From Viridibacterium sp047600765 (GTDB lineage Bacteria; Pseudomonadota; Gammaproteobacteria; Burkholderiales; Rhodocyclaceae), in the NCBI GenBank assembly GCA_047600765.1, contig JASGKF010000001.1:806001-870000 (forward strand): a stretch of 64,000 nucleotides of DNA, read 5' to 3'. How positions within the stretch are numbered: position 1 is the first letter of the stretch; every line of letters starts with the position of its first letter. The notes beneath the pieces were generated by a model. It saw only the letters and a list, made by a program, of their open reading frames with translations. It ran no database searches and was not told the DNA's origin. Below, one piece after another: positions 48,874 to 59,050 of the stretch. Both the position numbers and the translations under genes were made by a program.

Positions 48874-50808
48874 GCTGCTTGCTCTCGCTGCTGGTAATGC
48901 ATGGGGCCGCCCGTCCAGGGGGCGAAGCCGGTGCCGAAGATTACGCCGGCATCCGCCAGATCGGCATCCGCAACAACCCCTGTTGCCACACATTTTTGCG
49001 TAGCCGTCAGCAGTGGTTCCAGCAGGCGCTGACCCAGACCGGGTACGCGGTCCGTCAGGCGCTCCTTGTTCGGCCGCCCGTCCTCCCACACATAGAAACC
49101 CTCGCCAGTCTTGCGTCCCAGCTTGCCGGCCTGCACCAGTTCGGCCAGGGCGTCAGGCACTTCCGACGCGCCGGTCAATGCCTTGCCGGTCGCCACGGCA
49201 ATATCCAGTCCCACCGTATCAGCGAGTTCGATCGGCCCCATCGGCATGCCGAATGACTCCATCATGGCATCCACACTTTCCGGGGTCATTCCTTCATCCA
49301 CGCAACGGATGGCTTCCAGCATGTAAGGCCCCAGCACGGCGTTGACCAGGAAGCCCGGCGCGCTCTTCACCGGCAGCGGCAGCTTGTCGAGCTGATGCAC
49401 GAAGCCCATGGCTCGCGCGAAGACCGTGGCGTCGGTACCGTCGGCCTCGACGACTTCGACCAGCGGCATGCGCGCCACCGGGTTGAAGAAGTGGATACCG
49501 ACGAGTCGCTCGGGTCGCGACAGGGCGGTGCGGATGTCTTCGAGACGCAGGCTGGAGGTGTTCGTCGCCAGCACCGCATCAGGTTTGGCGCGCGCTTCGA
49601 TGTCGCGGAACAGGGCATGCTTGGCTTCGAGATTCTCGAAGATCGCTTCGATGATCACGTCGGCTTGTGCGACACCACGCCCGGTGGGGTCAGCAATCAA
49701 CCGGTCCATCGCAAAACGCACCTGCTTGCGGTCACCACGGAATTTCTTGCTGAAGCCCTCGGCAGCGCGCGTGATGGCCGGTGCGATGCGTGCGATGTTC
49801 TGGTCCTGCAAGGTCACGGTCAGACCGCGTTGCACACACCAGGCGGCGATGTCACCACCCATCACGCCGGCACCGACAACATGCACGTGACGCGCCGCGA
49901 AGCCGCTGTCCTTGCCCAGACTCTTCAAACGCTGCTGCAGGAAGAAGACGCGCACCAGGTTGCGCGCCGTGCCCTGCGCAAAGATGTGTTCGAGCGAAGC
50001 CTGATGGCTCGCCGGCACCGCCAGCGAGTTGCCGCCGAAATGCTGCCAGGTGTCGATGATGGCGTAAGGCGCCGGGTAATGCTCGCGGCGCGCCTTCTTG
50101 CCAACCTGCGTGCGCGCGCCGGCCGCGACAACGAATTTCAGCGGGCCGTTGAGCCAGGCCTGCAGCCCTTTCGCACGACGCGGCGGCTGGCCCGACAACA
50201 CCAGCATGCGTGCGGCGTTCTCCATCACGCGCGGTGGCACACACTCGTCGACAAGGCCCATCTTCTTGCCACGCTTCGCGTCGATCTGCTTGCCCGTCAG
50301 CATCATGTCCATGGCCGCCGTCGGGCCCACCACACGCGGCAGACGCAGCATGCCACCCCAGCCCGGGACGATGCCCAGCATCACTTCAGGCAAGGCCATG
50401 CGCGTTGCCGGCTCGTCGAACGGCAATGCGGTAACGGCATGCCAGCGAAAGCTCCAGTCCGCCGCCCATGCAATGCCCGCGGATCAGTGCGAGCGTGGGC
50501 CAGGGCAAAGCCTCCAGACGATTGAACAGCGCGAAGTTGCGTTCGACGATGCGCTTGATGTCGGCGACCTGCTCGATCTTCGCGTACTCCTCCAGATCGG
50601 CACCCGCGATGAAGCCAGCACTCTTGCCGGACTGGATCACCATCGCTTTCGGTGGTGTACGTTCCAGCACATCCAGAATCGTCGCGAATTCGCCGAGCAC
50701 GGCACTACCCAGCGTGTTGGCGCCGCTATCGGCGACGTTGATACTGAGCCAGGCAATGCCCTGCTCATCCATGTGCAGGTGCCAGTGCTTGAGGTCCAGG
50801 TCGCTCAT
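48870..50808 (-). CDS. fadJ: Enoyl-CoA hydratase / 3-hydroxyacyl-CoA dehydrogenase (FadJ-like), one-base frameshift
   Basis: Bifunctional beta-oxidation enzyme with hydratase first and dehydrogenase second, about 645 residues if repaired. ATG 50808 opens the crotonase domain (AGADLEEYAK, GHCMGGGLELSLACRYRIAV), which shifts frame at 50415-50421. One T too many in GTTCGAC splits AVDEPATRMALPEVMLG. The second frame continues through the NAD-binding VHVVGAGVMGGDIAAWCVQR and IHFFNPVARMPLVEVVEA to 48870. The start overlaps the thiolase stop and the end overlaps the thioesterase start, both by ATGA, so the reading frame was clearly maintained until recently. Confidence 0.9.
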
Positions 50809-52106
50809 ACGGCCTCCACCAACATTGCTCCACCCTGCCCACCGCCAATACAGATCGAAGCGATGCCACGCTTGCCCCCCGTGCGACGCAGGACGTGCAA
50901 CAGGTGCAGCACGATGCGCGCACCACTCGCGCCCACCGGATGCCCCAGCGCCACCGCACCGCCATCCACGTTCAGCTTGCTCTCATCGAGCTGGCCCATG
51001 ACGCCATCGAGCCCCAGTTGCTCGCGGCAGTAGGCTTCGTCATTCCAGGCGCGCAAACAACCGATCACCTGCGCGGCGAAGGCCTCGTTGATCTCCCAAG
51101 CGTCGAGATCATTGAGGCCGAGACCATTGCGTTGCAGGATGGGCGTTGCCGCATGCACAGGCCCAAGGCCCATGCTTTCAGGCGCGAGCCCGGCCCACTG
51201 GCTGTCCGTGATCTTGCCGATGGGCGTGAGGCCGAACTTCTGCACGGCCTCTTCCGACGCCAGCACCAGCCAGGTCGCACCATCGGTGACCTGCGAGCTG
51301 TTGCCGGGCGTGACGCGACCATACTTGCGATCGAAGAAAGGTTTTAGCTTGGCCAGGTTGGGCATCGATGAATCACGCCGCAGGCCATCGTCGAAGTCGT
51401 ACACCGCACCGCGCTCTTCCACCAGCGGCACCATCTCGGCAGCGAAGTGGCCCGCGTCATGCGCAGCTGCCACGCGCTGATGACTGCGCACCGAGAAGGC
51501 ATCCATGTCGTCGCGCGTGATGCCGAAGCGCCAGGCGAGGTTCTCGGCCGTCTGCCCCATCAACAGGCCCACGACGGGATCAGTCAGGCCCTTGACGATG
51601 CCGATCACCGGCGCGAGATAGCCCAGCCTGAACTTGCGGATCGCGGCGAGACGCTGACCGAAAGTCTTCGCGGCATACCACCCGGACAACCAGCGTACCA
51701 TCGCGTCACTGAACAGCAGCGGCGCACGCGACAAGGCATCGACGCCACCCGCGAGCACCAGCTGCGAGCGCCCTGCCTGGATGTTGGTGACGGCCGAATC
51801 GAGCGCCTGCATGCCGGACGCGCAGTTACGCATCACGGTCCAGCCCGGCACCTCCTGGCCACAGCCCATGCGCAGTGCGGCGACGCGGCCGATGTTCACT
51901 TCGTCCGGCGACGGCGACGCACAACCAAGGATCACCTCGTCGAGTTGATCGGGTGCGAAGCGCTGGCGTGCCAGCAGCGCACGGCCCGCGACGGTCGCCA
52001 GATCGGACGCAGCGAACGGTCCCGGTGCGTTCTTCGCCTTGAGGAAAGGCGTACGCGCACCGTCGATGATGTAAACCGGTCTGAATTTCATCACAGCTTC
52101 GCTCAT
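50805..52106 (-). CDS. Acetyl-CoA C-acyltransferase (FadI-like thiolase)
   Basis: A 433-residue thiolase forming the trifunctional set with FadJ. Active Cys is in VMRNCASGMQALDSAV, His in GGAVALGHPVGASGARI and the second Cys in SICIGGGQGGAML. Its longer sequence (an insert around AAIRKFRLGYLAPVIG) fits the FadI/trifunctional-protein type. ATG 52106 overlaps the upstream stop by four bases. Confidence 0.93.
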   Translation of the reverse strand: MSEAVMKFRPVYIIDGARTPFLKAKNAPGPFAASDLATVAGRALLARQRFAPDQLDEVILGCASPSPDEVNIGRVAALRMGCGQEVPGWTVMRNCASGMQALDSAVTNIQAGRSQLVLAGGVDALSRAPLLFSDAMVRWLSGWYAAKTFGQRLAAIRKFRLGYLAPVIGIVKGLTDPVVGLLMGQTAENLAWRFGITRDDMDAFSVRSHQRVAAAHDAGHFAAEMVPLVEERGAVYDFDDGLRRDSSMPNLAKLKPFFDRKYGRVTPGNSSQVTDGATWLVLASEEAVQKFGLTPIGKITDSQWAGLAPESMGLGPVHAATPILQRNGLGLNDLDAWEINEAFAAQVIGCLRAWNDEAYCREQLGLDGVMGQLDESKLNVDGGAVALGHPVGASGARIVLHLLHVLRRTGGKRGIASICIGGGQGGAMLVEAV

Positions 52107-52480
52107 GTGGTCTGCCTTACCTGGATGAAGGCCCAGCCGTGCAACGCGGCGCCCGCGGCAAACACTATGGCCATGGCATTGGACATATGGTTACGCCGAC
52201 CGAAGAACCAGAATTGTTCCGCAGTGCGCATGAGCCAGAACAGGGCCATGCCACCCAGCAGCGCCTGCAGCAGCCAGCCTTGCTCGCCTTTCACGGCAGC
52301 CACACCCAGCAACAGCGCGACCATCACGAAAACATAGGTCAGACGGATATTCAGGATCTGCATGATGTTGCGGTTGATGAAGTCGATTCGCTGCAGGTTT
52401 TCAGTCCAACGGAACAGTCGCCAGAAGCACAGATGGAACACTGCGAACGCCAACTCGTAGAGTGCGCAGGTTTCCAGCAT
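52103..52480 (-). CDS. Small membrane protein in the fatty-acid operon
   Basis: A 125-residue protein with about four membrane segments (for example LTYVFVMVALLLGVAAV and LLQALLGGMALFWLM) and a charged start including FWRLFRWTENLQRIDFINRN. No recognised family. It lies three bases after fadE and overlaps the thiolase start by four bases, so it is part of the operon. Confidence 0.75.
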   Translation of the reverse strand: MLETCALYELAFAVFHLCFWRLFRWTENLQRIDFINRNIMQILNIRLTYVFVMVALLLGVAAVKGEQGWLLQALLGGMALFWLMRTAEQFWFFGRRNHMSNAMAIVFAAGAALHGWAFIQVRQTT

Positions 52481-52483
52481 GGC

Positions 52484-54988
52484 TCACGCGGCCTCGCGCG
52501 CCACGGCGGTGAGCACCGAGCTCGGCCGCACATGCGCATTGACGTCGCCGAAGCCGAAGTCCTGCGGGAAATCGTCGACACGGATGGCCTTCTGGCGCAG
52601 CGCTTCGCGACGCTCCAGCACGGCCTTGTCGGCTGCGGTGATGACACCCTTGGCCAGCGCATCGGCGATCAGGGCTTCCATGCCGCGGCCGCTGATCTGC
52701 TTGACCTTCTGTGCGGCACGCACCCGTGCTTCGATGGCCTCGGCCAGCATGGTCGCTTCGAGCGCCAGCTCCAGCACGGCGACCGCATCTTCCTCGTTGC
52801 CACGGTCGACGAAACTGTCGGCAATCAAACGATCACGAGTCGCCGACGGTTCGATGAGCAGGCGTGCCACTTCGTGACCCAGCTTGTCCGACGGCACCAC
52901 ATAGGGACGACCGAGCGGGAAAATGAGGCGCCACAGCACGGCAGCAATCAGGCGGTTGGGGAAGTTCGAGATCACACCCTCAAACGCGTTCTGTGTCTTG
53001 AACATCGCATCCCACATCGCCCAGTGCATCAGCGGTGCATCGGCTGCCTGGCGTCCTTCGGCTTCGTAGCGACGCAGGGTGGAGGAACACAGATACATGT
53101 AGGACAGGATGTCGCCCAGGCGCGCCGACAGTTTCTCCTTGCGCTTGAGGTCGCCGCCCATGGTCAGCATGGACACATCGGCGATGAAGGCAAACGCGGC
53201 CGAGAAGCGCGTCAGCTGCTGGTAGTAGCGGCGCGTGTCCGGTGCGATTTTTTCACCACTCGCAGGCGTGCCGACCCAGTGCGAACCGGTGATGCCCATC
53301 AGGAAGCAGCGCGCGGCATTGCTGATCGTGAAACCGATGTGGCCGAACAGGGCTTCGTCGAATACCTTGAGACCACGAGCGCTGTCGTCATCCTGCGCCG
53401 CACGCATCTCGCGCAACACGTAGGGATGGCAGCGGATGGCGCCCTGGCCGAAGATGATCAGGCAGCGCGTGAGGATGTTGGCGCCTTCCACCGTGATGCC
53501 GATGGGCAGCTGCTGGTAGGCGCGGCCGAGAAAGTTCTGCGGCCCGAGGCAGATGCCCTTGCCACCGAGGATGTCCATGCCGTCGTTGACCGACTGGCGA
53601 CCGCGCTCGGTGACGTGATACTTGATGATCGCCGACACCACCGAGGGCTTCTCGCCGAGGTCCAGAGCGCCGGCGGTCATGATGCGCGCAGCGTCCGACA
53701 TGTAGAGATTGCCGCCAATGCGCGCCAGCGGCTCTTCGATGCCCTCGAACTTGCCGATGGCCGTCTTGAACTGGGCACGTACGCGTGAGTAAGCACCGAC
53801 AGCGCGTGCGGTGAGCTTCATCATGCCGGTGTTGCAACCGGGCAAGGAGATCGAACGGCCGGCTGCCAGACATTCCATCAGCATGCGCCAGCCCTGCCCC
53901 GCCATCGCCGGGCCACCGATGATGAACTCCAGCGGCATGAACACGTCCTGGCCCCAATTCGGCCCGTTCTGGAACACCGCGTTGAGCGGGAAGTGGCGAC
54001 GACCGATGTTCACACCGGGATGCGTGTTGGGCACCAATGCGCAGGTAATACCGAGATCTTCGACCTCGCCGAGCAACTTGTCCGGGTCATACAGGCGGAA
54101 GGCCAGGCCCAGCACCGTGCAGATCGGGCCCAGCGTGATGTAGCGCTTGTCCCAGGTCACGCGCATGCCCAGCACCTCGCGGCCCTGGTACATGCCCTTG
54201 CAGACGATGCCGAAGTCGGGAATCGACGCGGCGTCCGAGCCAGCCTGCGGACTCGTCAATGCGAAAGCAGGAATGTCCTCGCCACGTGCCAGACGCGGCA
54301 GGTAGTGCTGCTTCTGCTCGTCGGTGCCGTAGTGCAGCAGCAGTTCAGCCGGGCCCAGCGAGTTGGGCACCATCACACTGATGGCGGACGCCGAGCTGCG
54401 CGTAGCGAGCTTGGTGACAACCTGCGCATGACCGAAAGCGGTGAAGCCCTTTCCGCCGAACTCCTTCGGAATGATCATGCCGAGGAAGCCCTTCTCCTTC
54501 ACGTAGGCCCAGGCTTGCGGCGACAGATCCTGGTGCACATGGGTGCTCTCCCAGTCCGTCATCAGGCGACACAGCTCTTCGGTCTCGTTGTCGAGGAAGC
54601 TTTGCTCTTCAGGCGTCAGCTTGGGCCAGGGGTAGGCCAGCAGCTTCTTCCAGTCCGGCCTGCCGCCGAACAGATCGCCCTCCCACCACACGGTGCCGGC
54701 CTCGAGTGCGGTCCTCTCGGTGTCCGACATCGGCGGCAGGATCTTGCGGTAGATGCCGAACACCGGCTTGGTGATCAACGCACGACGCAAGGGACGCAGC
54801 ACGATCAGCCCGGTCGCCGCCAGCCACACCACCAGCAGGCCTTGCACGACGACAGGCGACACGCCGGCCAGCCGGTTGAGGCCGATCAGCCAGGCGCAGC
54901 CTGCGATGACCCACAGGATGGCCGGCACGCGCAGGGCGGCCAGCGCGAGCGCGGCCACCGGCAACACGATCAACATCGTCAACAACAT
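52484..54988 (-). CDS. fadE: Acyl-CoA dehydrogenase FadE
   Basis: First step of beta-oxidation, making trans-2-enoyl-CoA with FAD; 834 residues, the usual length of the large FadE (YafH) type. Two N-terminal membrane helices (residues 1-60) are followed by the dehydrogenase core: LGMIIPKEFGGKGFTAFGHA, then PAFALTSPQAGSDAASIPD, AIIKYHVTERGRQSVNDGMD and GGKGICLGPQNFLGRAYQQL. The long C-terminal DUF1974 extension is present. The gene follows the TetR gene by 89 bases without an operator of its own, so it may be read from the TetR promoter. Confidence 0.95.
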   Translation of the reverse strand: MLLTMLIVLPVAALALAALRVPAILWVIAGCAWLIGLNRLAGVSPVVVQGLLVVWLAATGLIVLRPLRRALITKPVFGIYRKILPPMSDTERTALEAGTVWWEGDLFGGRPDWKKLLAYPWPKLTPEEQSFLDNETEELCRLMTDWESTHVHQDLSPQAWAYVKEKGFLGMIIPKEFGGKGFTAFGHAQVVTKLATRSSASAISVMVPNSLGPAELLLHYGTDEQKQHYLPRLARGEDIPAFALTSPQAGSDAASIPDFGIVCKGMYQGREVLGMRVTWDKRYITLGPICTVLGLAFRLYDPDKLLGEVEDLGITCALVPNTHPGVNIGRRHFPLNAVFQNGPNWGQDVFMPLEFIIGGPAMAGQGWRMLMECLAAGRSISLPGCNTGMMKLTARAVGAYSRVRAQFKTAIGKFEGIEEPLARIGGNLYMSDAARIMTAGALDLGEKPSVVSAIIKYHVTERGRQSVNDGMDILGGKGICLGPQNFLGRAYQQLPIGITVEGANILTRCLIIFGQGAIRCHPYVLREMRAAQDDDSARGLKVFDEALFGHIGFTISNAARCFLMGITGSHWVGTPASGEKIAPDTRRYYQQLTRFSAAFAFIADVSMLTMGGDLKRKEKLSARLGDILSYMYLCSSTLRRYEAEGRQAADAPLMHWAMWDAMFKTQNAFEGVISNFPNRLIAAVLWRLIFPLGRPYVVPSDKLGHEVARLLIEPSATRDRLIADSFVDRGNEEDAVAVLELALEATMLAEAIEARVRAAQKVKQISGRGMEALIADALAKGVITAADKAVLERREALRQKAIRVDDFPQDFGFGDVNAHVRPSSVLTAVAREAA

Positions 54989-55077
54989 GGAAGTCTCCTT
55001 GGTTCTTCTGGCCGGGGCGGCTTTGTGGCCGCACTATCAACCCGGCATCGAGGCTACGAACGCCAGAACAGGTCTGG

Positions 55078-55743
55078 CTAAGGGCCGGATTTCCCCTCCG
55101 GGCCATCAGGAAGCGGTGCGCGCAGACCACCGAGCAGGAATGCGGTGAGCCTGGGCTTGAGCAAGGCCGGGTCATCGTCGAAACGGCCCGTCACGAGCGC
55201 CAGTGCGTCGATGCCCGAGAAGGCGTAGGACACGGCGCCCATCATGAAATGCAGACGCCAGACGATCTCGGCCTTGGGCACATCGGGCAGCGCGGCGTAG
55301 AGCGCACGCGTATAGCGCTCGACGACCTCGGCGTATTCGAGGGCCATGAACTTGCGGATGAATTCGGCGGGCTCGGTGTAGGTGCGGCCCAGCAGACGCA
55401 TGAAGGTCGCCCCACCCTGCGTGGTGTCGGCGGCCATTTCGAGGGCCGGGCCGAAGAAGGCCTCCAGCACACGACTGGGCTTGGGCGCGGCGCCGGCCGA
55501 CTCTTTTTCCAGCTCATCGAGGCAGCTCAGGCGCTGCTTGTTGAGCTGCGCCAGGCGGCGGTGGAAGACCTCCTGGAAGAGCCCTTCCTTGCTGCCGAAG
55601 TGGTAGTTCACCGCGGCCAGATTGACGCCGGCGCGCGAAGTGATCATGCGCATCGAAGCGCCATCGAAGCCGTTTTCGGCAAACAGCGCTTCAGCCGCAT
55701 CGAGGATGCGGGTACCGGTATCAGCTGGCAGGTTCTCGGCCAT
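55078..55743 (-). CDS. TetR-family regulator of fatty-acid degradation (probable)
   Basis: A 221-residue repressor. The N-terminal helix-turn-helix covers residues 10-57 (TRILDAAEALFAENGFDGAS, then VNLAAVNYHFGSKEGLFQEV). A DUF1956-like C-terminal domain follows (MRLLGRTYTEPAEFIRKFMA). Two matching palindromes lie within 65 bases of its ATG. Position at the head of fadE and the other beta-oxidation genes suggests acyl-CoA-responsive repression; the ligand is inference. Confidence 0.88.
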   Translation of the reverse strand: MAENLPADTGTRILDAAEALFAENGFDGASMRMITSRAGVNLAAVNYHFGSKEGLFQEVFHRRLAQLNKQRLSCLDELEKESAGAAPKPSRVLEAFFGPALEMAADTTQGGATFMRLLGRTYTEPAEFIRKFMALEYAEVVERYTRALYAALPDVPKAEIVWRLHFMMGAVSYAFSGIDALALVTGRFDDDPALLKPRLTAFLLGGLRAPLPDGPEGKSGP

Positions 55744-55763
55744 TTCGCGGATCGAAACTCATA

Positions 55764-55779
55764 TCAAACGGTCGTTTGA
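55764..55779. promoter_or_regulatory. TetR-type operator 1
   Basis: TCAAACGGTCGTTTGA, a 16-base inverted repeat with two central mismatched bases, lies 20 bases upstream of the TetR ATG. Copy two is 25 bases further upstream. Confidence 0.8.
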
Positions 55780-55788
55780 CTATTGCAA

Positions 55789-55804
55789 TCAAACGAACGT
55801 TTGT
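55789..55804. promoter_or_regulatory. TetR-type operator 2
   Basis: TCAAACGAACGTTTGT matches operator 1 in the TCAAACG and CGTTTG half-sites. The 25-base centre-to-centre distance would place the two dimers close to the same face of the helix. Confidence 0.78.
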
Positions 55805-55914
55805 CAAGTTTCGCACGTTGCGCAGCGCAGCAGTTTTCAGCACCCGGTGGAGTGCAGGCCGCGCCGGCTCTGGTTCATGCGCCCGTCATCGCCCTCCCCG
55901 CTTGCCCTCCCACT

Positions 55915-56550
55915 CTATCTGCAGCCGACCAGACTCCCACTGTCGAAGTACTGCGTGCCATTGGGGCAGATGAAGGGTTGCACAGCCTTGAGCTTGCAAC
56001 TGAAGCGCCCGCTTGCCATCGAGCCCGGCACCAGCTCCCAGCCCTCGGGGCAGACATCTTTCGTACTGGTCGAACGCATTTCCAGCGTCACGTTCGGCGG
56101 TGCGGCGGCAGCGGCCTGGGCATTCGGTTTGGGCTCGCTGCCTGCCGGCGGCTTGTCGCTCGCCTCGCGCACGTCGATCTTGCCGCTGGCGCGCCCGGCG
56201 CAGGGGGTGCGTGTATCGCCGGCTCGTACGCTGAAGCTGTAGCTGCCGGCACGCGCGTAGGCATGCGGATACTCGACGAGCACCTTGCCATCCACGCCGA
56301 GGCGTACCTTCTTCACTGCCGAGCCGTCACCGAAATCCAGCACCGCATCGCACAGCGGTGTCGCAATGCCTGCAGAACCATAGGGTTTGAGGCGGATGAT
56401 GATCGTCGCTGCGGCCATGCCGGCCGCGTCGCGATAGACAACCTCATCCTGCGGATAGATGTTGCGCAGGTCGTAGTAGTCCGCCTGCGCGGCCGACATG
56501 CCGAGCGACAGCGCACACATCAGTACCAGACGACTGGAAAGCTTTTTCAT
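55915..56550 (-). CDS. Exported protein with a PKD-like domain, unknown function
   Basis: A 211-residue protein with a signal peptide (LVLMCALSLGMSAAQA). A PKD-like stretch is seen at about 70-125 (VLDFGDGSAVKKVRLG, then YPHAYARAGSYSFSV), followed by an Ala/Pro-rich linker and a cysteine-containing C-terminus (DVCPEGWELVPG, FICPNGTQYF). It follows the LamB-type porin by about 75 bases in the same direction and is the last gene of the sugar operon. A glycan-binding role is possible but not shown. Confidence 0.7.
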   Translation of the reverse strand: MKKLSSRLVLMCALSLGMSAAQADYYDLRNIYPQDEVVYRDAAGMAAATIIIRLKPYGSAGIATPLCDAVLDFGDGSAVKKVRLGVDGKVLVEYPHAYARAGSYSFSVRAGDTRTPCAGRASGKIDVREASDKPPAGSEPKPNAQAAAAAPPNVTLEMRSTSTKDVCPEGWELVPGSMASGRFSCKLKAVQPFICPNGTQYFDSGSLVGCR

Positions 56551-56624
56551 TGCAGGGTCTCCGCATGAAGCAAAACGACGCGCCGGTCTGGCGCGTCGTC
56601 GATTGTGCTACCGGACTGACGATC

Positions 56625-57848
56625 TCACCACCAGGCTTCGGCCTGCACACCCACGCTCGATCCGTTGTGTCCCTTGCCGAACACCTCCTGCGTGCGGGCC
56701 TCAGACGACAGGGTCTGGCGCGCCGCTTCGTTCCACCAGGCATGCGTGTAGAACAGGCGGATCGTCGGGCGCGAACCGGCTTCCTTGCCGCCCGAAATGG
56801 CCGTCGCCACGGTCAGCTTGGTCATGTAACGGTTGTCGCCCGTCGAAGGCTTGACGCGGTCATGGCCTGCTTCGACGAGGAGACGGAATGGGCCACTGAT
56901 ATGGGTGTCCGTACGCGCGCCGATCGAGGTCCACTTCTCCTTGAGCGTGGGCGTTGCCGTGAAGTAGCTGCGCATGCGGTACTCGGCGATGACGTCCCAG
57001 TTGGTCTTCAGACCAACAGCAGCGCCGGTCTGCTGCGCCACGATGCGGCTGTTGCGCTGACCGATGCCACCACGTGCAGTTTCGTTCTTGTCGTAACGCA
57101 TGCCAACCAGGGTGCTGCCGCCCAGCGTGCCCTGCGTGGTGTGATAGAGGCCGACCGAGTTGCCGCTCGACTGCTGGTCCGGCTTGGTGTTGGACACTGC
57201 GTCGGTCGAACGCGTCTGACGCTCGTAGCTGGTGTAGATCGCCAGCTCGTTGGCATCGCTGAAGGTACGGATGTTGGTGAGCCGCAGCGGCAGGGCAAAG
57301 CGGTTGTTGTTGGGATCTTCGGGACGCGGATTCATCATGTAGGCCATGCTGAGCTTGCCGATGCCGATGTTCATGTTCTCGAGGCCTGCACCGTCACCGT
57401 CCTGGTTTTCCAGGAACTGGTCATTGATGCCCAGTTGCAGACGGTTGTAGAAACGACGCCCTGCCCACACCGTGCCGCCAGCAAGCTGCGGAATGTTCGA
57501 ACCATAGGCATAGACCTGACCGAAACGCGTGGTCAGCTCGTCGGTGCCGTTCTCCTTCGAGCCCCAGGCGCGGTAGACCGAGGGCATGAAATGCACGTGC
57601 CATTCCGACTTGTCGTCGAGCGTTGCCAGCGTGGCATTCAGGTTGGGCTCGATCACGTAGTCGCACTCGTTACCCAGACGCCACTTGGTATCCGCACCGG
57701 GCAGCTTGAAACAGGTCATCGTGCCGCCACGGGTATTGAGGCCCGTGCCCGCGCGGAAGTAGCCCGAGAAATCCACCGTCGCAGCCTGCGACGATGAGCC
57801 GAACGCTGCCGCGACCGACAGCGCAACCAACGGATAAATCTTCTTCAT
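56625..57848 (-). CDS. LamB-type carbohydrate porin
   Basis: A 407-residue outer-membrane maltoporin-like protein. Signal peptide LVALSVAAAFGSSSQA; the mature start VDFSGYFRAGTGLNTRGG is typical of LamB, with RFGQVYAYGSNIPQLAGG and GRRFYNRLQLGINDQF after it, and a C-terminal aromatic WW. GAGGAG precedes ATG 57848; ATG 57854 is an in-frame alternative. Its operon carries a GH1 enzyme, so the sugar is more likely a beta-glucoside oligosaccharide than maltose. Confidence 0.88.
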   Translation of the reverse strand: MKKIYPLVALSVAAAFGSSSQAATVDFSGYFRAGTGLNTRGGTMTCFKLPGADTKWRLGNECDYVIEPNLNATLATLDDKSEWHVHFMPSVYRAWGSKENGTDELTTRFGQVYAYGSNIPQLAGGTVWAGRRFYNRLQLGINDQFLENQDGDGAGLENMNIGIGKLSMAYMMNPRPEDPNNNRFALPLRLTNIRTFSDANELAIYTSYERQTRSTDAVSNTKPDQQSSGNSVGLYHTTQGTLGGSTLVGMRYDKNETARGGIGQRNSRIVAQQTGAAVGLKTNWDVIAEYRMRSYFTATPTLKEKWTSIGARTDTHISGPFRLLVEAGHDRVKPSTGDNRYMTKLTVATAISGGKEAGSRPTIRLFYTHAWWNEAARQTLSSEARTQEVFGKGHNGSSVGVQAEAWW

Positions 57849-57946
57849 CTTCATCTCCTCTGTAGGGCTTTTAACGAGCCCCGGGTTTGTCGGCACTGCG
57901 ACCGATCGTTACGCAGCCGGCCAGGCTGAATGGGTGACGCAACACA

Positions 57947-59046
<1,100 letters not shown>

Positions 59047-59050
<4 letters not shown>

